Positions 30,058-38,930 of a DNA stretch of 64,000 nucleotides are shown piece after piece. The DNA comes from a bacterium (lineage in GTDB: Bacteria > SZUA-79 > Acidulodesulfobacterales > Acidulodesulfobacteraceae), in the NCBI GenBank assembly GCA_021795355.1, contig JAJYPL010000001.1, positions 1 to 64,000 of the forward strand, written 5' to 3'. Under the pieces are notes generated by a model, which saw only the letters and a program-made list of their open reading frames with translations, made no database searches and was not told the origin of the DNA. The position numbers and the translations under genes are program-made. Numbering within the stretch: the first letter of the stretch is position 1; each line of letters starts with the position of its first letter.

Positions 30058-30852
30058 ATGAACTACGGAAAAATAACAGTTATAGGAACGGGGCCGGGAG
30101 GATTGGAGCATTTAAGCAAAAAGGCTTTGGAGTCTATTACGGAAGCCGAAGCGGTTATAGGATATTCGTCTTATCTAAAGCAGATCAGCGGTTTATTGAA
30201 AGATACGCAGGAAAAGCTTCCGTTTAATATGAAAGACGAAATTAAAAGGTGCGAAGCGGCAGTTAAGAAATCATTAGAGGGGAAAACGACGGCTTTGGTT
30301 TCCGGAGGCGATGCCGGTATTTACGGCATGAGCGGTTTATTGCTGGAAATTTTAGACAAACAATCCCTTACGGGAAAAGTTCCGGTAGAAATAGTTCCGG
30401 GTATTCCGGCTTTCTGCGCCATAGCGGCCGCCGCCGGAGCGCCTATAACCAACGATTTTTGCGTTATTTCCCTGTCTAATCTTTTAACGCCTTGGCAGGA
30501 TATAGAAAAAAGACTTAAAGCGGCTGCCGCGGCAGATTTCGTAATAATAATATATAATCCCAAGAGCATGAAACGGAAAGACGAGCTTACCGCAGCGAAG
30601 AATATTTTACTGGAAAAAATAGAAAAAGACAGGCCTGCCGTTATCGCAAAGGCGGTAACGAGACCGGACGAAGAGATAGTTATAACGACGCTCGAAAATA
30701 TCGATAAATTCGATATCGTAAGCATGAATTCCACTATAATTATCGGCAACGCCAATACATATGTCAACGAACTTTACATGATAACGAGGAGAGGCTACGG
30801 AAATAAATACGATTTAAGCGGAAACGGTTTAGTTAAAAATACAACTGAATAA
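30058..30852 (+). CDS. cbiH: Precorrin-3B C17-methyltransferase
   Basis: 'ITVIGTGPGGLEHLSKKALESITEAEAVIGYSSYL', 'VSGGDAGIYGMSGLLLE', 'NDFCVISLSNLLTPWQDIEKRLKAAAAADFVIIIYNPKS'. Confidence 0.95.
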   Translation: MNYGKITVIGTGPGGLEHLSKKALESITEAEAVIGYSSYLKQISGLLKDTQEKLPFNMKDEIKRCEAAVKKSLEGKTTALVSGGDAGIYGMSGLLLEILDKQSLTGKVPVEIVPGIPAFCAIAAAAGAPITNDFCVISLSNLLTPWQDIEKRLKAAAAADFVIIIYNPKSMKRKDELTAAKNILLEKIEKDRPAVIAKAVTRPDEEIVITTLENIDKFDIVSMNSTIIIGNANTYVNELYMITRRGYGNKYDLSGNGLVKNTTE

Positions 30853-30945
30853 ATATAAATAAAAATAAAAAAAATATAGAATAGAAATTGACATAAAATT
30901 GATTTAATTTAATTTTGATAAACATAAAGAGAGGATAATTAAGTT

Positions 30946-31878
30946 ATGCGGATACTCGTAACGGGCGGAGCGGGCTTTATAGGCTCAAATTTATGCGAAA
31001 GGCTTTTAAGCGAAGGGTATGAAGTTTTATGTATGGATAATTTTTATACCGGTTCTAAAAATAATATAAAAGAATTTATCGGAAATCCGGCATTTGAATT
31101 AATAAGGTGGGATATAAGCCTGCCGTTTAATATAGAAGCCGATTTTATAGTCAACCTTGCCTGTCCGGCATCCGTCCCGCATTATCAGAGGGACCCTTTA
31201 AAAACTATGAAAGACAATGTTTTCGGAATATTTAACGTTATGGAAAATGCAAAACGCCTTAAAATACCGGTTCTTCATACTTCGACTTCGGAAGTTTACG
31301 GTTCTCCTTCTGTTCATCCTCAGCCCGAAAATTACAACGGCAGCGTTAATCCGGTTTCTATAAGGTCTTGCTACGACGAGGGAAAGAGGGCTGCGGAAAC
31401 AATTATGTTTGATTATCACAGGCAGTACGGAACGGATATAAAAGTAATAAGGGTTTTTAATACGTACGGTCCCAAAATGCTCGAAAACGACGGCAGAGTA
31501 GTTTCCAACTTTATCGTTCAGGCTCTGAGAGGGGAAGATTTAACGGTTTACGGAGACGGAAAACAGACGCGTTCTTTCTGTTACGTATCGGATTTAATAG
31601 ACGGGATTATGCTGTTTATCAACGATAAAAGCGGATTTACAGGACCTGTTAATATGGGAAATAACTACGAATTCACAATATCGGATTTTGCGGATTTGGT
31701 TTTACGGCTAACAGGGTCGAAATCGAAGATTAAATTCGTCGAACTGCCGAAAGACGACCCTATACAGAGAAACCCCGATTTAACGCTCGCAAAAGCGAAA
31801 CTCGGATATAATCCTAAAGTAGACATAGAAAGCGGAATTAAAAAAACCGTAGAATATTTTAAGAATATAGTGAAATAA
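30946..31878 (+). CDS. NAD-dependent epimerase/dehydratase, UDP-glucuronate decarboxylase (UXS)-like
   Basis: 'RILVTGGAGFIGSNLCERLLSEGYEVLCMDNFYTGSKNNI', 'CPASVPHYQRDPLKTMKDNVFGIFNVM', 'TSTSEVYG', 'SCYDEGKRAAE', 'NTYGPKML'. Confidence 0.9.
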   Translation: MRILVTGGAGFIGSNLCERLLSEGYEVLCMDNFYTGSKNNIKEFIGNPAFELIRWDISLPFNIEADFIVNLACPASVPHYQRDPLKTMKDNVFGIFNVMENAKRLKIPVLHTSTSEVYGSPSVHPQPENYNGSVNPVSIRSCYDEGKRAAETIMFDYHRQYGTDIKVIRVFNTYGPKMLENDGRVVSNFIVQALRGEDLTVYGDGKQTRSFCYVSDLIDGIMLFINDKSGFTGPVNMGNNYEFTISDFADLVLRLTGSKSKIKFVELPKDDPIQRNPDLTLAKAKLGYNPKVDIESGIKKTVEYFKNIVK

Positions 31879-31928
31879 TATGTGAAATATAATATGACCA
31901 TATATAAGTATATAAAAACTTTTCCGCT

Positions 31929-32156
31929 ATGAATATAAATATCGACGCAGTTATTATAGAATCAGTAATTTATATTATCGTTGCGTTTATTGCCGGCTTT
32001 TTACTGAGAGACGAAGAGTTAAAAAAGATTAAGCGCGTTATTTTGATTTTGTATTTAGTCGTCGGCATAGCAGTGCAGAGTATTCTTTATTTTGTCATAC
32101 TTTCCGCAGGTGTTTTGCTGGCCGCGGTATTCGTACTAAAATATTTCAACGAGTAA
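31929..32156 (+). CDS. Small hydrophobic membrane protein, unknown function
   Basis: 75 aa with two predicted TM stretches. Confidence 0.4.
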   Translation: MNINIDAVIIESVIYIIVAFIAGFLLRDEELKKIKRVILILYLVVGIAVQSILYFVILSAGVLLAAVFVLKYFNE

Positions 32157-32286
32157 AAAAATAATATCGGCGATTGCAGTAGAAATATGTCAACAAAAAT
32201 ATTGACAAGAAGGCAATTTTTATTTATACTATCTTACAGTTATTCTTTTTGGTAATACAAACTTATTACCGCAATTCATACTATAT

Positions 32287-32362
32287 TCCCCGATAGCTCA
32301 GCCGGCAGAGCAAGTGACTGTTAATCACTGGGTCGATGGTTCGAATCCGTCTCGGGGAGCCA
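32287..32362 (+). tRNA. tRNA-Asn (anticodon GTT), CCA encoded
   Basis: TCCCCGA/TCGGGGA acceptor stem, D-arm 'AGCTCAGCCGGCAGAGC', anticodon loop 'CTGTTAATC', T-arm 'GTTCGAATCC', discriminator G then CCA. Confidence 0.97.
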
Positions 32363-32435
32363 CTCAAATATCCGTTACTGAAAATTCTGAGATAAACAAT
32401 AAATTTCAATATGGGGATCACGACCGAAGGGAGTC

Positions 32436-32459
32436 ATCCGTCTCGGGGAGCCACTCAAA
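32436..32459 (+). repeat. Direct repeat of the tRNA-Asn 3' end (copy 1 at 32345-32368)
   Basis: Identical 24-mer 'atccgtctcggggagccactcaaa' at 32345-32368 and 32436-32459. Confidence 0.95.
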
Positions 32460-32622
32460 ACCGCAGTAAATAAACCTTTCCAGACATTGACAATCAATTA
32501 GTTCGTGATATGCTAAAGAAGGCGGTTGAAAACGTGCTCAATGAAGACAATAAAAAATGTTAGGGTTTTATTATTTACTTAAACGAAAATCAAAGCCCTT
32601 AAAATGAAATATGAAATGATTT

Positions 32623-32808
32623 TTAAGGATTTGGTATATCCAATTCCTTACAGATTTTTATAACCAAAAAATCGTTAATTTCTTTGTGACGGGGAACGGT
32701 AGCAACTTTTCCGTTTTCTATATTGATAAATTTACTATGCTTAGCTCCTTCAATGTCCAAAACGCAATTATGCTTCCTAAGATGTTTAATTAAACTTTTT
32801 TGTTTCAT
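32623..32808 (-). CDS. hicA: HicA-family mRNA interferase toxin
   Basis: 'IKHLRKHNCVLDIEGAKHSKFIN...VPRHKEINDFLVIKICKELDI': dsRBD-like with catalytic His context. Confidence 0.85.
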   Translation of the reverse strand: MKQKSLIKHLRKHNCVLDIEGAKHSKFINIENGKVATVPRHKEINDFLVIKICKELDIPNP

Positions 32809-33020
32809 GCAAAATTAATTTTAAGGGTAATTTCCTGTTTATGCGATAAAGAAGCAATGTCGGTCTTTAACGGTTGACGAATAAGTTGTATGGCGTCGAT
32901 GAGATTCTCTTTTGCTTCCTCTAAAGTTTTTCCCTGAGTTAAAGCACCAGGCACATCTTCGCTATATCCTATCCACCAATCACCGTCTTTAACAAACGTG
33001 GCTTTGATTGTTTCTTCCAT
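32805..33020 (-). CDS. hicB: HicB-family antitoxin (partial RNase H-like fold)
   Basis: 'TFVKDGDWWIGYSEDVPGALTQGKTLEEAKENLIDAIQL'; overlaps hicA by 4 bp. Confidence 0.88.
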   Translation of the reverse strand: MEETIKATFVKDGDWWIGYSEDVPGALTQGKTLEEAKENLIDAIQLIRQPLKTDIASLSHKQEITLKINFA

Positions 33021-33143
33021 AATTTCAATCCTTTTTAAAAATTAACAACATTATAATAATAATAAAAATATAGCATTATACATAAAGATAATCAAGCCGA
33101 CGGAAAATTCAAAATGAAAAATGATATTTAAAAACTCTCATAA

Positions 33144-33183
33144 ATAAAAAAACCTGCCGGAAGTAGTTGGTAGCCGGCAGGTT
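33144..33183 (-). terminator. Rho-independent terminator downstream of the MCP gene
   Basis: Perfect 10-bp inverted repeat AACCTGCCGG (33151-33160)/CCGGCAGGTT (33174-33183), followed by a T tract on the minus strand. Confidence 0.75.
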
Positions 33184-33294
33184 AGGAGGACATTACATCA
33201 AGGAGTTAAGATGAAAACATAAAACCCTTATTGTTTTAATTATAAAACATAAAATTCAAAAAATCAAATTTTTTTAAAATTTTTTTTAAAATTT

Positions 33295-34980
33295 TTACGC
33301 CGTCTTAAACATCCTTACCATATTAGACAAATCTAAAGCCATTCCCGCAAGCTCTTCAGAAGAAGCTATAACCTGTTTAGAACCTGCCTGGGCGCTGTCC
33401 TGTGCTTTAATTATTTCTTCGGAGGAAAGGGATATCTCTTCGCTGACCTGAGACTGCTCTTCGGAGGCCGCGGCAATCTGCGTTATCATCTCTTTCAGTT
33501 TTATCATCAAAGAGTTTATATTTGATATCGCTTCGGCGGATTTTCCGGCAATCTCCGCTCCTTTGGAGACTTCTTCTTTTCCTTTCTGCATAGAAACGAC
33601 GGCATCCTGCGTGTTTCTCTGGATGCTCAGTATCATAGATTCTATCTCTTTTGTAGCTTTAGTAGTTCTTTCTGCTAATTTTCTTACTTCGTCGGCGACT
33701 ACGGCAAAGCCTCTTCCCTGTTCTCCGGCTCTTGCGGCTTCTATGGCGGCGTTTAACGCAAGAAGGTTCGTCTGGTCGGCTATGTCGTTAATTACGCCTA
33801 TTATTTCCCCTATCTTTTCCGAAGAAGAACCGAGTTCGGTAATGGTGGCGGAAACGGCGGATACGGTCTTTTCTATGTTTTTCATCTCGCGCGCTACGTC
33901 CTGAACGGACTTAGTTCCGTAATCGACGACTTTTTCGGTTTCCTGAGCCTTCTGGGCGGAAGAGGAAGAATTCTTGGCTACTTCTATGATGGCTATAGAC
34001 ATCTGCTTAATAGATTCTATTATGCGGGATGCTTTTTCCCTCATCTGCTCTATGGTCTTTTCGAACTCCTTGGAAGAGGAATTCAGCTGTTCCGACTGAG
34101 AGCTTAAAGAGTTGGAAGTGTTGACTATTCCTTTTACGTTGCCGGATAAAGAATCTACCAAACTGTTGACCTGCTCTATGAGAACGCCTATTTCGCTTTC
34201 TCTATGGACGCCGGATATTTTGATTTTAGAGGTGAGGTCGCCCCCGGCAATCTGCTTGATTTTTTCATCGACTAAGTTCAAGACCCTGATGACGGAATTT
34301 TTAAAATATAAAATTACTATCAGCGCTCCGATTAAAAATACGATAGGAAATGCTATGAATATATAATCCAGTAGTCTTACCTTTTTATAATAAGATTTTT
34401 TTACGATGGCGTTAATCTGGGAAACCATAGGATCAAGCTGGCTTTCAAAATATTCAGTGCTCATAGCGCCGCCGAGAAGAAGAGGGTATTTTAAGAGTCT
34501 TCCGACTATGGGGCGGAATATATAAAATTTATTTTTAAGGCTTTTTAACAGCAATGCGGTTTTTTGCGACGAAAATCGGCTAAGTTTCGATTTTTGCGCG
34601 CCGAAGACCGTCGGCGATTTAACTTTTGCGAATCCCATGGTATATCCGGTAAGCGCATTGTTAATATTTGAAAATAACGGCTTAGAATCGGCGGCTAATT
34701 TTAATATTTTTGCATCGTAAGATTTTTCTATCAGCGCTTTTGTTTTTTTAGATTTTACCGCATTCATTTTAAGCATTTTTATGCGGGATAAAAAAATAAT
34801 CTGAAGGAGGTTTCCTTTTAAGGTTTTGATGCCCGTCTGCGTACTTGAAATTATGTCGGAGTTAAGAGTTTCGTTTTTTAAGCCGTTTGAATAGTAGATT
34901 AAAAACAGGTTTACTACCAAGATAAAAATAAAACCGGCGGCTGCGACGAAATAAAGCTTCGATTTTAAAGTTTTAAACAT
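33295..34980 (-). CDS. Methyl-accepting chemotaxis protein
   Basis: Two TM segments, HAMP, and signalling hairpin '[46 protein letters not shown]'. Confidence 0.95.
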   Translation of the reverse strand: MFKTLKSKLYFVAAAGFIFILVVNLFLIYYSNGLKNETLNSDIISSTQTGIKTLKGNLLQIIFLSRIKMLKMNAVKSKKTKALIEKSYDAKILKLAADSKPLFSNINNALTGYTMGFAKVKSPTVFGAQKSKLSRFSSQKTALLLKSLKNKFYIFRPIVGRLLKYPLLLGGAMSTEYFESQLDPMVSQINAIVKKSYYKKVRLLDYIFIAFPIVFLIGALIVILYFKNSVIRVLNLVDEKIKQIAGGDLTSKIKISGVHRESEIGVLIEQVNSLVDSLSGNVKGIVNTSNSLSSQSEQLNSSSKEFEKTIEQMREKASRIIESIKQMSIAIIEVAKNSSSSAQKAQETEKVVDYGTKSVQDVAREMKNIEKTVSAVSATITELGSSSEKIGEIIGVINDIADQTNLLALNAAIEAARAGEQGRGFAVVADEVRKLAERTTKATKEIESMILSIQRNTQDAVVSMQKGKEEVSKGAEIAGKSAEAISNINSLMIKLKEMITQIAAASEEQSQVSEEISLSSEEIIKAQDSAQAGSKQVIASSEELAGMALDLSNMVRMFKTA

Positions 34981-35109
34981 AAATCTTTCCCCCCCTATAT
35001 ATTAGATATATTGTAATAGTTTTACAAATTTTTATTGATTATTTATATAATCGGCATTATATAAAAAAACTATAACGGCTAACCGATAATAAAAATTGAA
35101 TTCCAAGTT

Positions 35110-35144
35110 ATTACGGGGACAGAATTGAATTCTGTCCCCGTAAT
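35110..35144. repeat. Near-perfect palindromic intergenic repeat ATTACGGGGACAGAATT-G-AATTCTGTCCCCGTAAT
   Basis: 17-bp arms, 1-nt centre; degenerate relatives at 57783-57813 and 8821-8830. Confidence 0.9.
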
Positions 35145-35237
35145 AAATAAGCCGTTGTTTAAAAATATTATTTTTGTTATAATTTTTTAAACAAAATTAT
35201 ATATAAATATCGCAAATAAGTAAAGGAGGAAAAAATT

Positions 35238-35456
35238 ATGCCTTTCGTATCCGTTAAGATGCTCGAAGGAAGAACTAAAGAGCAGAAAAAAAAATTAATT
35301 AAGTCTATTACCAAAAGCGTTTCGGAAAGTTTAAGCATAGACGAAAATAACGTATGGGTGGTAGTGGAAGAGTTTCCTTCGGACGAATGGGGACTGGGCG
35401 GAGAACTAGCCTGCGATAAAATAAAAGCCCGAAAGAAAAAGGAAGAAAGCAAATGA
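35238..35456 (+). CDS. 4-oxalocrotonate tautomerase family protein
   Basis: 'MPFVSVKMLEGRTKEQKKKLIKSITKSVSESLSI...VWVVVEEFPSDEWGLGG': catalytic Pro after Met; 72 aa. Confidence 0.88.
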   Translation: MPFVSVKMLEGRTKEQKKKLIKSITKSVSESLSIDENNVWVVVEEFPSDEWGLGGELACDKIKARKKKEESK

Positions 35457-36385
35457 AACCGAGAGTCTGCATGTCGATAGGCAATACGGTATTAAAAGAA
35501 ACATACGGCGCTATAGACTATGCTAAAAGCAAAGACGTCGAATTTATCGAACTGAGGTTCGATACGATTGCCGAAACTTCCCTCTTAAACCGCAGGGACG
35601 CTAAAAACGGAGATATTTCGGACGCAGGTTCAGCCGTCGGCAATTTTAACAAAGAAAGCGTTCTTACGGAAATTAAAAAAATAATTTTATATGCTAACGA
35701 TAAAGGAATTAAAACTATAGGAACAAACAGGGACGCTTTTTACGATTCAAACAGGCGGGTTTCGTTTTTGGAAAAGCAAAAATTTGCAAAACGGAATGCC
35801 GATGCAGAAATCGAAGAGAACGGCGGCATACGCAGTCTTAATAACCGTAATATTCCGGATAGGGCGGCAGAAACCGAACCGGAACCGGAAAGAATTAAAT
35901 TTTTAAAATCGGCTATAGAAGCCGGCATTGATATATGCGATATCGAACTGGATATTTTGGGGCGGAAGACCATAAAAGATTTTATAGAATTCGCACATTT
36001 AAAAAAATCGCAGATTATTTTATCGGTTCACGATTTTAACGGACGCATAGACCTGCTCGATGCCGTCAAATATTATTTGGATTCAAGCTATTTCGATGCC
36101 GACTATTTTAAGCTTTCCGATACCGTAATATCAGCCGAAGACGTTTTGTCTGTTTCGGAAAAAAATATAAAGATACGCTCTATAAAATCTACCGGCGAAA
36201 AAGTTTTTCCCGAATTTATAATTTTCGGAATGGGCAAAAAAGGGGCGGTTACCAGAGCATCTTCTTTAATTAACGGGTCATATCTTGCATACTGTTCTTC
36301 TCCTTTAGGAATTACGGCTCCGGGGCAGATCGAGCCTGACGATTTATATGAAACGGTAAAATTTTTAAGCAAAACGGCGCAATAA
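35453..36385 (+). CDS. aroD: Type I 3-dehydroquinate dehydratase
   Basis: 'VEFIELRFDTIAE', 'IILSVHDFNGRIDLLDAV', 'DYFKLSDTV', 'SLINGSYLAYCSSPLGITAPGQIEPDDLYE'. Confidence 0.85.
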   Translation: MKPRVCMSIGNTVLKETYGAIDYAKSKDVEFIELRFDTIAETSLLNRRDAKNGDISDAGSAVGNFNKESVLTEIKKIILYANDKGIKTIGTNRDAFYDSNRRVSFLEKQKFAKRNADAEIEENGGIRSLNNRNIPDRAAETEPEPERIKFLKSAIEAGIDICDIELDILGRKTIKDFIEFAHLKKSQIILSVHDFNGRIDLLDAVKYYLDSSYFDADYFKLSDTVISAEDVLSVSEKNIKIRSIKSTGEKVFPEFIIFGMGKKGAVTRASSLINGSYLAYCSSPLGITAPGQIEPDDLYETVKFLSKTAQ

Positions 36386-36412
36386 AATTATCGAACAAGA
36401 ATAATATTCATT

Positions 36413-37627
36413 ATGGCTATTTATAATTACAGGGCAAAAGACAGGCGCGGCGAATTCGTGACGGGCAAAATAGAATCTTCTACCACGGTTTTAGCGGAAA
36501 AGCAGATAGAGGACTTAAAACTTATTCCTATATCTATAGAAGAAGCTTCAAGCTTTTATCTTAAAGATTTTTTTCCGGCGTTTTACGACGTTACCAAAAA
36601 AGACGTAGTAGTTTTTTCAAGACAGCTTGCCGTTCTTTACCAGTCGGGCGTGTCTATAAGCAAAAGCCTCGAATTGTTAATAGAATTTACGAGAAACAGA
36701 AAATTTAAAGAAGTGCTTTTGAAGATTAAGTTTGACGTAGAAAACGGAATGACTTTATCTAAAAGTTTAGCTAAGCATCCCAAAATTTTTTCCGAAATTT
36801 ATGTCGATATGGTCGAACTTGGAGAATCAAGCGGTCTTTTATACGATACGCTGGTAAAACTTGCTCTTTTAACGGAAAAAGAAATAACCGTAAAGACTAA
36901 AGTTAAAAGAGCCGCGTTTTATCCGAAGATAGCCGTTTCCTTAATCGTAACAGCGTTAGTAATTTTTTTAGGTTTTATTATGCCGAGATTTACGTCTTTT
37001 TATAATAAATTTAACGTAAAACTCCCTATAGAAACCAAAATTCTTGTCTATTTATCCAATTTTCTTGTAAACGAATGGCTGCCGTTATTTATTGCGGCGG
37101 CTATACTTGCCGCAGGCGCGGCAATTTATTTAAATTCCTCCTACGGAAGACCCTTGTGGGATAAATGCAAACTTAAGCTGCCTATATTCGGGACGATTTT
37201 TTATAAATCGGCGATGAGCAGATTCGTCAGAATATTCGGACTTTTATATAAAAGCGGACTGCCGGTAAATAAAGTTTTTGAATTAGTGAAAAACGAGACC
37301 GGCAACAAATTTATTTTAAATAAAATAGACGATATTCAAACAGACGTCTCAAAAGGTAAATCCATAACGGAGAGTTTTAAAAATTCAGGAATATTTTCCG
37401 GTATAATTATACAGATGTTAAGCATAGGAGAAGAAACGGGACAGATAGACGAAATGCTTGCAAGGGTGGCAGACTATTTCGACGAAGAGCTGGACCACCG
37501 CATAAGCATGCTCCATGCCAGCATAGAACCCATCTTTCTTACCGTAATTTTCGGCACCGTTTTATTTATTATACTCGCTATATACCTGCCCGCTTTCGAC
37601 GTTATAAATTTTGCAAAAAAAGGTTGA
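36413..37627 (+). CDS. Type II secretion/type IV pilus inner-membrane platform protein (GspF/PilC family)
   Basis: Two GspF repeats: 'FSRQLAVLYQSGVSISKSLELL', 'MVELGESSGLLYDTLVKLA' and 'FVRIFGLLYKSGLPVNKVFELV', 'MLSIGEETGQIDEMLARVADYFDEELD'. Confidence 0.93.
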   Translation: MAIYNYRAKDRRGEFVTGKIESSTTVLAEKQIEDLKLIPISIEEASSFYLKDFFPAFYDVTKKDVVVFSRQLAVLYQSGVSISKSLELLIEFTRNRKFKEVLLKIKFDVENGMTLSKSLAKHPKIFSEIYVDMVELGESSGLLYDTLVKLALLTEKEITVKTKVKRAAFYPKIAVSLIVTALVIFLGFIMPRFTSFYNKFNVKLPIETKILVYLSNFLVNEWLPLFIAAAILAAGAAIYLNSSYGRPLWDKCKLKLPIFGTIFYKSAMSRFVRIFGLLYKSGLPVNKVFELVKNETGNKFILNKIDDIQTDVSKGKSITESFKNSGIFSGIIIQMLSIGEETGQIDEMLARVADYFDEELDHRISMLHASIEPIFLTVIFGTVLFIILAIYLPAFDVINFAKKG

Positions 37628-37763
37628 TATTTAATATACAAAAATGATAATATTATTATATATTGATATTCATATATATGATATTATGTATTATTTAACA
37701 TATAACAAATAACCGATATAAATTTCGGAATTGCGAAAATAAGATATTAAAGGGGAGCAGTCG

Positions 37764-38840
37764 ATGAGAAAAAAAAGAATATTTTACGGTATTTTAACTA
37801 CGGCTTTTATAATGTCGGTTTTATCCTTATCGTTAAGCGGATGTTCGGAAAAATCAGCTTATAAAGAAAAAGCCGAAAATAAAATATCCGTCGCCGCGTA
37901 CAAAACCGAATATACTTCAATGCCTGATTTTCTTAAATCTCCGGGCAATACGGATTCTTTAAACAATACGGTTATTTCTGCGCATATAATGGGTTACGTA
38001 GTCATGGAAGACGTTCATCAGGGTCAGCCGGTTAACAGAGGAGAACTTTTATTAAAATTAAGCGCGCCTGAAATCGCTTCAAAATATTACGCCGCTAAAG
38101 CGGGATTCGTCGATGCAAAAAAAACTTACGACAGAATTAAAAGATTATATGCCGAAAATTCGGTTTCGCGCCAGACATACGACAATACGCTGATGCAGTA
38201 TAACGTTGCGAAGGCCGATCTTAACGAAGCCGGAAGTTATTTGAATTATAAAAACATATATTCTCCTATAAACGGAATTATCGTTAAAAAGAACGTTTCA
38301 ATGGGCGACCTGGTTGCGCCGGGGCAGATGCTTCTTATGATACAGGGAGTTAAAAATTTAGAATTCAAAACTTCCGTGAACGTTAAATATTACGATAAAA
38401 TTAAAAACGGCGGCGCCGTAAATCTGAAATTTTCGTCTATAAATAAGAGTATAAAAGGAAAAGTAATATCCGTCGTCCGCTCGGCAAATCCTTACTCCCA
38501 CTCGGTTTTAATAAGGATTTCCATAGCAGAATCCGATATGGACGGGCTTATGCCGGGAATGTACGGAATAGCTTATTTTAAAATAGGCACGGAAAAAGCT
38601 TTAATAGTTCCTAAAGACGCCGTAGTCAGAAGGCTCGGCATAACAGGGGTGTATATCGAGGGCAAATCGGGGCAGGTTATGTTTCAGCCGGTAAAGAAAG
38701 GACCGGTTTATAAGAAAAAATTCACCGTAATTTTAAACGGATTAAATCCGGGAATGACCGTTATAACCGGTAAATTAAATAAAATAGATATCGGCGATTA
38801 CGTAAGTCCAGACTTTGCGGCTGCGTCAGGAAATAAATAA
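37764..38840 (+). CDS. RND efflux membrane fusion (periplasmic adaptor) lipoprotein
   Basis: Lipobox 'LSLSGC'; 'GYVVMEDVHQGQPVNRGELLLKL', 'IYSPINGIIVKKNVSMGDLVAPGQMLLMI'. Confidence 0.9.
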   Translation: MRKKRIFYGILTTAFIMSVLSLSLSGCSEKSAYKEKAENKISVAAYKTEYTSMPDFLKSPGNTDSLNNTVISAHIMGYVVMEDVHQGQPVNRGELLLKLSAPEIASKYYAAKAGFVDAKKTYDRIKRLYAENSVSRQTYDNTLMQYNVAKADLNEAGSYLNYKNIYSPINGIIVKKNVSMGDLVAPGQMLLMIQGVKNLEFKTSVNVKYYDKIKNGGAVNLKFSSINKSIKGKVISVVRSANPYSHSVLIRISIAESDMDGLMPGMYGIAYFKIGTEKALIVPKDAVVRRLGITGVYIEGKSGQVMFQPVKKGPVYKKKFTVILNGLNPGMTVITGKLNKIDIGDYVSPDFAAASGNK

Positions 38841-38930
38841 TTTAACTCATAAAAAATTTAACCGGCAGCCTGAAGATAAACGGCATTAACTTAAAAGAAA
38901 TAAAAGAAACATAAGGAGTTTTATAAATAG

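Noticed and set aside
32436-32459. Possible second tRNA-Asn gene
   Set aside because: Only the 3' acceptor/T-arm half is duplicated; no D-arm or anticodon arm upstream.
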